Of a stretch of 10,759 nt of DNA, positions 1 through 6,153 are shown one piece after another. Position 1 is the first letter of the stretch. Each line of letters begins with the position of its first letter. Both the position numbers and the translations under genes were made by a program. The notes beneath the pieces were generated by a model. That model had not been told where the DNA came from. It made no database searches and saw only the letters and a list, made by a program, of their open reading frames with translations. This DNA is from Streptococcus oralis (lineage in GTDB: Bacteria > Bacillota > Bacilli > Lactobacillales > Streptococcaceae), in the NCBI GenBank assembly GCA_937930605.1, contig CALHBZ010000101.1, forward strand, positions 1 through 10,759, given 5' to 3'.

Positions 1-2111
1 TCCCTCATCTCTTCCTCATCTCAGATGAGTTCGCAGAGCTCAAGGTCAACCAGCCCGACTTTATCAAGGAGCTGGTATCTATCGCGCGTGTCGGGCGTTC
101 CCTTGGGGTTCACTTGATCCTAGCTACTCAGAAGCCATCTGGTGTGGTGGATGACCAGATCTGGTCTAACTCTCGCTTCAAGATCGCCCTTAAGGTGGCG
201 GATCGTTCGGACTCCAATGAAATGCTTCATACACCGGACGCGGCCGAGATTACTCAGACAGGACGTGCCTATCTGCAAGTCGGAAACAATGAAGTCTATG
301 AGCTCTTCCAGTCTGCCTGGTCAGGCGCGGATTACCAGCCGGACAAGGACGATATGGGGATCGAGGACCATACCATCTACCTGATCAATGAATTGGGGCA
401 ATATGAGATCTTGAATGAAGATCTATCAGGCTTAGAAGATGTGGATGAGATCAAGGAAGTTCCAACAGAGTTGGATGCGATAGTGCACCATATCCAGCTC
501 TTGTGTGAGGAACAAGAAATTCCTCCAGTACCACAGCCATGGTTGCCACCGCTCAAAGAGCGAATCACGCTAGAGGAGCTGGAAGAAGTGCAACCAGCAG
601 TAGCCTGGGGGCAAGAGAAACCACTCTCTGTCCTCTTGGGGATGGCGGATATCCCGCAGGCCCAGAAGCAGGAAGCTGTCTCTATCAATCTCTCCAAGGA
701 TGGTCATATTCTCCTTTACGGAAGTCCGGGAACAGGAAAGACCACCTTCCTTCAGACTGCTGGTATGGACTTGGCTCGAAAATTCAGCCCCAAGGCCCTT
801 ACCCTGTACTTGATGGACTTTGGTACCAATGGTTTGGCTCCATTGTCCAAGCTTCCACAGGTAGCGGATACCATGCTTCTGGACCAAACGGAGAAGATCT
901 CTAAATTTGTACGAATCATGGAGAGAGAACTCAACCGTCGTAAGAAACTCCTTGCGGACTATGGTGTTGGGACTTTAGACCTCTACCGTCAGGCCAGTGG
1001 TCAGGAAGAACCGGCCATTGTCATCCTCTTAGATAGCTATGAGGCCTTTAAGGAAGAAGCCTATGAGGCGGAACTCTTCAAGCTCTTGGTGCGCATCTCT
1101 CGTGAAGGCCTCAGCATCGGGGTTCACCTCTTGGTGACAGCCGGTCGTCAGACCAACCTTCGTGCTCAACTCTACTCCAACTTCAAGCACCAGTTGAGCC
1201 TGCCACAAAATGAGGCAGGTGAAGTGCGGGCCATTGTGGGCTCTACGCCACTTGCAATGACCATGGAAGATATCAAGGGACGTGCTCTCATGAAACGTGA
1301 AGAGGTGGATGTCATCCAGCTGGCACTCCCAGTTTATGGAGCCAATGACACCCAAGTCCTCAACAACCTACGTCAGGAAGTGGCTTCACTCCAAGAAGCC
1401 TGGACCGGACAGCGCCCAAGCGCCATCCCGATGGTGCCAGAGGAGTTGACGGAGAAAGACTTCTATAGTCGAGCAAGCGTGCAGACTGCCTATGAAGACG
1501 GCCTCGTGCCATTAGGACTTGACTTGGAGACAGTTGAACCTGTTACTTGGAATCTGGCTAAGGGAAATCTCCTTTACTTAACAGATAAAGAAGAACAGAT
1601 GACGGCCTTGGTGAAACACATTGCCAAAGGGAAACAGAAAGTTATCGTCTTGGCACCGAAGTATCATAACTTACCTGAAATGGAAGGGGTGACGATTCTG
1701 GCAAGTCCAGAGGAATATCAGGCGAGGATTGCAAGTATAGAGAAGAGAATTCAGGAACGATTAGAAGGCAAACAGCGAGACCATGTTGCAACGGTGGTTG
1801 TTTACAATTTAACCGAATTAGTGGTAGAATTAGACTCAGAAGCGCTTGATACGTTGGCTTATGTCCTAGATAAAGGAATACGAGCTGGATATGGTTCTCT
1901 TGTAATGAGTTCGCCGTTGATTACTAAACACATTGATGTGGTCTCAAAAACTGCTCGTTCTTATAAGCAGGCTGTTATAGGGCTTCGCTTAAGCGATCAA
2001 TCAGTTTTGACTGTCACAAATAGACCTGCTCGCGAACCACAGTTAGAAGAACAAGAACACTACTATGTTTCCGATGGGTTAGCAAGTAGAATGAAAGTAT
2101 TAATGACATAA
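1..2111 (+). CDS. essC: EssC, T7SSb FtsK/SpoIIIE-type translocase ATPase, C-terminal part (5' end outside window)
   Basis: EssC is the membrane-bound motor of type VIIb secretion: FHA domains, two membrane helices, then three FtsK-like ATPase domains (D1-D3) that recognise and export WXG100 and LXG substrates. The reading frame is open from base 3. It starts in the D1 Walker B region (LFLISDEFAEL, about 12-44) followed by ARVGRSLGVHLILATQKPSG, the conserved end of D1. D2 has a good Walker A, GSPGTGKTT (720-746), and a Walker B, IVILLDSYEAF, with its Asp codon at 1032. D3 has a degenerate P-loop (NLLYLTDKEEQ, from about 1566), which is usual for EssC D3. The TTG at 114 is internal to D1 and is not the start; the gene continues upstream of the window. 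The first about 1.5 kb is visibly GC-richer than the last 0.5 kb and the effector genes behind it. Nine bases separate its stop from the next gene. Family and domain assignment are firm; variant class is not determined. Confidence 0.95.
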   Translation, partial: PHLFLISDEFAELKVNQPDFIKELVSIARVGRSLGVHLILATQKPSGVVDDQIWSNSRFKIALKVADRSDSNEMLHTPDAAEITQTGRAYLQVGNNEVYELFQSAWSGADYQPDKDDMGIEDHTIYLINELGQYEILNEDLSGLEDVDEIKEVPTELDAIVHHIQLLCEEQEIPPVPQPWLPPLKERITLEELEEVQPAVAWGQEKPLSVLLGMADIPQAQKQEAVSINLSKDGHILLYGSPGTGKTTFLQTAGMDLARKFSPKALTLYLMDFGTNGLAPLSKLPQVADTMLLDQTEKISKFVRIMERELNRRKKLLADYGVGTLDLYRQASGQEEPAIVILLDSYEAFKEEAYEAELFKLLVRISREGLSIGVHLLVTAGRQTNLRAQLYSNFKHQLSLPQNEAGEVRAIVGSTPLAMTMEDIKGRALMKREEVDVIQLALPVYGANDTQVLNNLRQEVASLQEAWTGQRPSAIPMVPEELTEKDFYSRASVQTAYEDGLVPLGLDLETVEPVTWNLAKGNLLYLTDKEEQMTALVKHIAKGKQKVIVLAPKYHNLPEMEGVTILASPEEYQARIASIEKRIQERLEGKQRDHVATVVVYNLTELVVELDSEALDTLAYVLDKGIRAGYGSLVMSSPLITKHIDVVSKTARSYKQAVIGLRLSDQSVLTVTNRPAREPQLEEQEHYYVSDGLASRMKVLMT
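99..2108 (+). repeat. Direct repeat copy 1 (essC 3' end)
   Basis: About 2010 bp repeated at 6154-8163 without indels. My hand count gives roughly 128 mismatches (about 94% identity), unevenly spread: about 42 in 99-666, 10 in 667-987, 1 in 988-1373 and about 75 in 1374-2108. The repeat ends at the last essC codons; the sequences behind it are only distantly related. Confidence 0.93.
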
Positions 2112-2120
2112 GGAGGAGAT

Positions 2121-2489
2121 ATGGGGAAAGCAGCAATACAAGCTCAGATAGATGCTAAGCGTGGAGAAATTACTAATTTGAATAGCCAAATTAGTCGATT
2201 GGAAGAATGTAAAAAAGCACTTACAGGGTTTTCAACGGATATAGAATATGTGCTGACGAGCAATGAACATATTGAAACGACCTATTATTTAGCAGGTACA
2301 CCTTATTTAAATGAAACCAATAATGAAGAGACAATACTAAAAACAGCAAAACAAAAGCTTACATCAAAGAGTGATGACGTGATAGCCAAATTGATTCAGA
2401 AAATTTCTGAATTAGAGACAGAGAAGTCAGGGCTTGACAGTAGCATTACTTGGTTAGAACTTCAAAAAAGTCTAACAACGGAGGAGTAA
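2121..2489 (+). CDS. Small helical T7SS adaptor, YwqH (DUF5082)- or Lap2-like
   Basis: A 122-aa protein with no signal peptide or membrane segment. It is almost entirely predicted helix with two heptad-like stretches: IDAKRGEITNLNSQISRLEE near the N-terminus and LIQKISELETEKSGLDSSI near the C-terminus, so a helical hairpin or coiled coil is likely. Proteins of this size and shape directly upstream of LXG genes (YwqH/DUF5082 in Bacillus, Lap2/DUF3958 in Streptococcus) bind the LXG helical domain and are needed for effector stability or export; that role is inferred here from size, shape and position. The start is set by a strong SD (AAGGAGGAG, 2110-2118). Only 3 bases separate its stop from the effector gene, so the two are translationally linked. 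The 120-aa protein at 8182-8544 is a divergent paralogue: both have an ISxL segment followed by a ST(D/E)I(E/D)YV motif. The exact family name is uncertain. Confidence 0.7.
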   Translation: MGKAAIQAQIDAKRGEITNLNSQISRLEECKKALTGFSTDIEYVLTSNEHIETTYYLAGTPYLNETNNEETILKTAKQKLTSKSDDVIAKLIQKISELETEKSGLDSSITWLELQKSLTTEE

Positions 2490-2492
2490 AGT

Positions 2493-4658
2493 ATGAGTGA
2501 TATTATAAAAGTGCATGATTTACCAGCAATAGCTCGTTATAGTTCGGCTGTTCAGGAATTTTCAAAAAGTGTGGACTCAGCTTCTAAACAAACGATGCGT
2601 GAATTTAATGAGAAGGCAGGAAAAACAGGTGGTTCAGAGGATCAAGGAGAGGCTATTAATGCTTTCTTTGCTCGATTAAATACTTTACAGAAGCAGGTGT
2701 TTCACGAGTTTCCTACGACTATTACTCATTTTTCTACGGCTTTATCAACATTTGAAGAAACTACAACAGCTGCCGGTTTTCAAAAGGAAGCATGGACTCA
2801 ACAAACTGGTAATGATTCTGTCTATAAAAAATTAGATGGGGTGGAGTCTGAACAATATGAGAAGATTAAAACAAAAGTTGATAATCTTCAAACGCTATTA
2901 AACGATGCTACTACTGAACTAGGGATTGAATCAGAAGATTTAACAACTATAAAAACAACTGCGGGAGATGATTTAGCTAGTGCAGCGACAGCACGTCGTG
3001 ATACTCATAACGCCTTGCAACAAGCACATGATACCTTATCAAAAGATACTACGGATGCAGAAGCAGAACTAAAAAATTTACAGACTAAAATTAAAAATGC
3101 TAGTGCGATTTGCAATATCCCAGCTTTTAGTATTTTAGAAGGAATTAGAAATGGTAGTCTTACTAAGAATAAAATTAATTACTTAGATAGTATTCAAACA
3201 GAAGCAGATGGTCGTGCGTTAGGTGCATTATTGAATAAACAGCCAGGAGACATATTAAACGAAAAACCTGGGGATCTTAGTGAAGGATTTTACAGTATTG
3301 GTGCGCAGGAGATGATGGAGTGGATTCAATCAGGGGATAAGGAAACTCTCAATCATCTTCTGGATGCCATGGGGAATCATGATTTTTCTGCTAACCAACC
3401 GTATTTGCTGAAATTTCAGAAAGCAGGGATTGGATTGGGTGATGCTCTTGAAAAGGTTATGGAAGTTCAATATGCTAAAGATGGAACTTTACAGAGTAAC
3501 CAGATGGCAGCATATAATAAGCATCTTGCTTTAACGGATAAGTTTGTTAGTTTGATGGAATCTCTTTATGTGATGGAGATTGGACGGACAAAAACATCAA
3601 AAGGAAAATTAGCAGTTGGTGACAAGCTATATGTCACTGAAACTAGAACGAAAGTTTCAATTTCAGATATATCGGATGCAACATTTTCGTTTAAGAATAC
3701 TGTTGATACAAAGAAAACAACCTTGGAAATGAATTCAGGTGGCTACTCCTATCCAACGAGTATTAGTAATACAACAGAAACCAAGGTTTACAAAATGGAA
3801 GAATATGCAACCGCTATTGGAAATAATATGGCAGAGAAGCAGGCTCGGATCGGTGAACTTGAGAAATCTCGCGAAGAAGCGAATAAAGATATGCGTGCTG
3901 CAATGGGTAGAGCTGTAACTTATGCACTGGTTGGTACTTTCATACCTGAAGCAGTTCCTATCGTCTCGATGATTGATTCCTTACTTACTAGTGATTCTAA
4001 GGAATTTAGTAAAGAGCTCTTTTCTGCGATTGATAAGGATATAACGGTTAAGGGAAATGTTATTGAAAGTGGTTTTACGAAGACGGGTACATACAATATG
4101 GGTATTCAATTACCAACAGCAACCATACAAGAATATTTGAAGTATGTCGATCAGTTAAAGAAATATGACTCAGAAGAAAAAAAGACACGTATCTCGATGG
4201 TGGATGACTTTTTAAATCGAGGGAATACCTATCTTTTCCAGAAAGATGGGAAGGGTTCAGTCGCAATTTCTCGCATGAGAACACATAATTTTTATACAGC
4301 TCTCCGTTTGAAAGAGATGGATAATGAGGGGCTTGTCCCTTATGTTGAATATGCGCGCTCATCGAAGGATTTCAAAGTTAATGGTGATAAAAGCGCTCAA
4401 AAAATGATTCAAAAAGCAATTGATGACGTAAATCTAGAAAAAAAAGCTACTGGAGATAGTAAGATATCTTCAGAAATGACCAAGTATCTCTTGGGAGAGG
4501 AGACCGATCTTTCACTAGTCAATATGACTGCGGACCAGTTGGAAACGTATAAAAGTGTATTAGAGGAGTTACCGATTTCATCTGACCAAAATGCCAAACA
4601 TGGCTATGAAAAATATCAGCTCTATCTAAACAACAAATATTCAGGAGGAAGTCAATGA
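2493..4658 (+). CDS. LXG-like T7SS effector (putative antibacterial toxin), module 1
   Basis: A 721-aa protein without a Sec signal. The N-terminal about 200 residues are helical and resemble an LXG domain: TMREFN at 34-39, then GEAINAFFARLN at 52-63, followed by long amphipathic helices. A Ser/Thr-rich beta-prone stretch follows around residues 380-430. Residues 469-496 form a hydrophobic segment rich in small residues (AAMGRAVTYALVGTF, then PEAVPIVSMIDS) inside an otherwise hydrophilic protein, which could insert into a membrane. The C-terminus carries TKYLLGEET and NMTADQLETY (from about 662), shared with the paralogue at 8556-10646. I recognise no nuclease, NADase or lipid II phosphatase motif. 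Location behind essC and a helical adaptor and ahead of a membrane protein fits a T7SS effector/immunity pair. Its SD (GGAGGAG, about 2480-2486) lies inside the previous gene's end. Its stop overlaps the next start by 4 bases (ATGA). Effector status is likely; toxic activity is inference. Confidence 0.7.
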   Translation: MSDIIKVHDLPAIARYSSAVQEFSKSVDSASKQTMREFNEKAGKTGGSEDQGEAINAFFARLNTLQKQVFHEFPTTITHFSTALSTFEETTTAAGFQKEAWTQQTGNDSVYKKLDGVESEQYEKIKTKVDNLQTLLNDATTELGIESEDLTTIKTTAGDDLASAATARRDTHNALQQAHDTLSKDTTDAEAELKNLQTKIKNASAICNIPAFSILEGIRNGSLTKNKINYLDSIQTEADGRALGALLNKQPGDILNEKPGDLSEGFYSIGAQEMMEWIQSGDKETLNHLLDAMGNHDFSANQPYLLKFQKAGIGLGDALEKVMEVQYAKDGTLQSNQMAAYNKHLALTDKFVSLMESLYVMEIGRTKTSKGKLAVGDKLYVTETRTKVSISDISDATFSFKNTVDTKKTTLEMNSGGYSYPTSISNTTETKVYKMEEYATAIGNNMAEKQARIGELEKSREEANKDMRAAMGRAVTYALVGTFIPEAVPIVSMIDSLLTSDSKEFSKELFSAIDKDITVKGNVIESGFTKTGTYNMGIQLPTATIQEYLKYVDQLKKYDSEEKKTRISMVDDFLNRGNTYLFQKDGKGSVAISRMRTHNFYTALRLKEMDNEGLVPYVEYARSSKDFKVNGDKSAQKMIQKAIDDVNLEKKATGDSKISSEMTKYLLGEETDLSLVNMTADQLETYKSVLEELPISSDQNAKHGYEKYQLYLNNKYSGGSQ

Positions 4659-5641
4659 AACAATACAGGAAAAAAATACTAATCATTCTGGGACTTTTTA
4701 GCCTTCTTGTTGTGGTTTTTGGAGCCTATCCCTTATATCGCTACCTAACACATGACCGTTATAAAGTGCGAACTCCTGAGGTAGAACCAGCTTCTTATGA
4801 GTTTCTAGCTAATAGACAGGGGTTGGTCATTTCTTGGAAATATGTCAATCATAGCAATGAGCAGGAAGCTAATGAAGAACCACTGGAGTATACCAGTGCA
4901 ATTTATGGGAAACGTTACCTTTCGACAGACAGTAAACGTTTAATTTACAAATGGGACGATAATCGCTTTGATGTCAAGAATCTGAGTTGGGGGGAGTATT
5001 GGAAGATTCAGGTTTATGATACCAGTCAGGATGATTTGCCTCGTAAGGAGTATGACCTTTTAAAGGCTGTTGCGGATTATGATTCGTCATACTTTCCAGT
5101 TTCAAGTACTTATATTAATTTTGTCACATACAATGGTCAAGAGTATCGTAAGGTAGTTCTCCAAAAAACTGGGGGTCATGACCGTAAGGAAGTCCTCTTT
5201 AATATGGAAACAGGTAAGCTAGAGGATGTTCCTAAAGAACTTGGGGTTGCTCTTGAGAATAGGTATACATATTTATTTAACCGTTATACAAGTTTGAAAA
5301 ATTACTATTATAATGATGATTTTATAGATAACACTACCTGTCTTAATCTCTCACAATCTGTGATTGAACAGTCTTCAGATTGGCTCTTGAGGGAGAAATA
5401 CCCAAAAGCCTATGACTTGATGAGTAAAGAAAAAGGAAGTCTCTATTTTTTAACTAACGAGACAGATGTTAAGCTTTTATCAGATATTTTTAGCCTCTTA
5501 ATTCCTAAGGACCGAGATTTGTTTGACAATCTGACGGTTTATGGAGAGGTGACCAAGGATGGGAAAGACCATGTTGTTCACTCTTATGAGGAGTTTATCA
5601 GTGTCTTAAAACCAAAGGAGGAGTTGAAAAATGTCAGTTAA
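4655..5641 (+). CDS. Single-pass membrane protein with large extracytoplasmic domain, candidate immunity protein
   Basis: A 328-aa protein I do not recognise as a named family. The N-terminus is basic (MKQYRKK), followed by one strong membrane helix (about residues 8-30, IILGLFSLLVVVFGAYPLY). There is no lipobox cysteine, so it is likely a signal-anchored protein with about 295 residues outside the membrane. The outside part is rich in aromatic and charged residues with alternating beta-strand-like segments, and carries one Cys at about residue 229. Its gene overlaps the effector stop by 4 bases (ATGA) with SD AGGAGGA at 4643-4649, so the two are coupled, as is typical of effector-immunity pairs. 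Streptococcal T7SS immunity proteins such as TipC are also membrane-anchored and face outward; similarity here is in topology and position, not a seen sequence match. The alternative is an accessory factor for effector surface assembly. Confidence 0.6.
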   Translation: MKQYRKKILIILGLFSLLVVVFGAYPLYRYLTHDRYKVRTPEVEPASYEFLANRQGLVISWKYVNHSNEQEANEEPLEYTSAIYGKRYLSTDSKRLIYKWDDNRFDVKNLSWGEYWKIQVYDTSQDDLPRKEYDLLKAVADYDSSYFPVSSTYINFVTYNGQEYRKVVLQKTGGHDRKEVLFNMETGKLEDVPKELGVALENRYTYLFNRYTSLKNYYYNDDFIDNTTCLNLSQSVIEQSSDWLLREKYPKAYDLMSKEKGSLYFLTNETDVKLLSDIFSLLIPKDRDLFDNLTVYGEVTKDGKDHVVHSYEEFISVLKPKEELKNVS

Positions 5642-5984
5642 GCGAATTCAGCCAATGCGAATTCAAAGCATTAAGGCGAGTATCAAGGTTTCGACAGATG
5701 AGATTTCAAAGGGGATGTCGACTATTATTGATGCGCCGGTTACAAGTAGTCTAGAGTCTTGTGCGGGTCTCGCAAAAACATGTATGGAAAATTTAGTAGA
5801 AACGGTAGACTCATTAGATGGCTTTATGAATAAGATTGCGGAAGCTTTTAAAAATATGGATACAGATTTAGCGGGATCTATTGAAGATAATGAGATGTAT
5901 ACAATCTCTCCACAGAAGTATACAGAAAAGAAACGAATCCAGCAGAAGATCTATGATGCCTCTATTTATAATGAACTCCCTTAA
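5631..5984 (+). CDS. WXG100-like small secreted targeting factor, Lap1/DUF3130 (TIGR04197)-like
   Basis: A 117-aa protein with no signal peptide. Residues about 12-85 form a WXG100-sized helical region without a W-x-G turn. The second helix ends IAEAFKNMDTDLAGSIE, which contains FxxxD (F73, D77). That motif is the counterpart of the YxxxD/E export signal of WXG100 partners and is described for Lap1-type LXG targeting factors. A tail of about 30 residues (YTEKKRIQQKIYD region) is extra. The likely role is to pair with the LXG domain of an effector and present the complex to EssC. Its start overlaps the previous gene by 11 bases and has its own SD (AAAGGAGGAG, 5614-5623). It is the last gene before the terminator. 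The position is odd, because Lap1 genes usually lie upstream of their LXG gene. Family assignment rests on the motif and general pattern only. Confidence 0.6.
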   Translation: MSVKRIQPMRIQSIKASIKVSTDEISKGMSTIIDAPVTSSLESCAGLAKTCMENLVETVDSLDGFMNKIAEAFKNMDTDLAGSIEDNEMYTISPQKYTEKKRIQQKIYDASIYNELP

Positions 5985-5991
5985 CTATTCG

Positions 5992-6020
5992 CCACTTGAA
6001 TCCATTTCAAGTGGTTTTCT
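5992..6020 (+). terminator. Intrinsic (rho-independent) terminator closing module 1
   Basis: A perfect 9-bp inverted repeat, CCACTTGAA (5992-6000) and TTCAAGTGG (6006-6014), with a 5-base loop and followed directly by TTTTCT. It lies 7 bases after the stop of the 117-aa gene, so it ends the essC-module 1 transcript. There is no A-run on the left side, so it looks one-directional. Confidence 0.88.
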
Positions 6021-6153
6021 ACTGTTTTTCACATCTTATCACGGTATCATTCATATGGTATAATAGAACGAGAACATTTTCCTTCTAGTACCTTGGAAAT
6101 TCTATATTTTTCGCTTGTTTATCCGCTCTGCTATTTACAAAAAATATACCCTG
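6021..6153. other. Junction segment between module 1 and the second essC 3' end
   Basis: An AT-rich non-coding stretch that contains the promoter (6036-6064). After it there is no SD-preceded start, RNA gene or recognisable insertion sequence. The frame that runs into the essC fragment is open from 6067, so 29 codons of unrelated sequence are joined in frame to essC at 6154. This is the likely recombination joint: similarity to essC stops sharply at the codons for S-L-G-V-H. No terminal inverted repeats or target-site duplication were seen. Confidence 0.6.
6036..6064 (+). promoter_or_regulatory. Extended -10 promoter upstream of the essC fragment and module 2
   Basis: A consensus -10 TATAAT (6059-6064) preceded by TG one base upstream (TGGTATAAT, 6056-6064), which makes an extended -10. 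A weak -35, TTATCA (6036-6041), sits 17 bases upstream. Transcription would start near 6071 and read into the essC fragment and the module 2 genes. It lies directly after the terminator, so it could give module 2 its own transcript independent of essC. It may also be a leftover from whatever originally stood here; nothing in the next 85 bases looks like a gene with an SD. Confidence 0.65.

Noticed and set aside
114..116. TTG at 114 as the start of a 665-aa gene
   Set aside because: The frame is open from base 3 and encodes the conserved EssC D1 Walker B region upstream of it; this is the inside of essC.
377..697. Minus-strand open frames inside both essC copies (also 1029-1355, 6432-6620, 7084-7410)
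   Set aside because: They appear at the same places in both copies because they are antisense shadows of conserved essC codons; no SD and no family resemblance.
4881..4898. Inverted repeat CACTGG-N6-CCAGTG inside the membrane protein gene
   Set aside because: It lies in the middle of coding sequence with no T-run, and a 6-bp stem of this kind is expected by chance; no regulatory role supported.
5881..6063. Short + strand frame across the end of the 117-aa gene and the terminator
   Set aside because: It overlaps a better-supported gene in another frame, has no SD and runs through the terminator hairpin.
6071..6114. Riboswitch or small RNA after the junction promoter
   Set aside because: Only a weak TTTCC/GGAAA pairing with a large loop is visible and there is no terminator behind it; not enough to call.
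6065..6153. Transposon or insertion-sequence end at the essC' joint
   Set aside because: I found no terminal inverted repeats, target duplication or transposase remnant; homologous or illegitimate recombination is sufficient.
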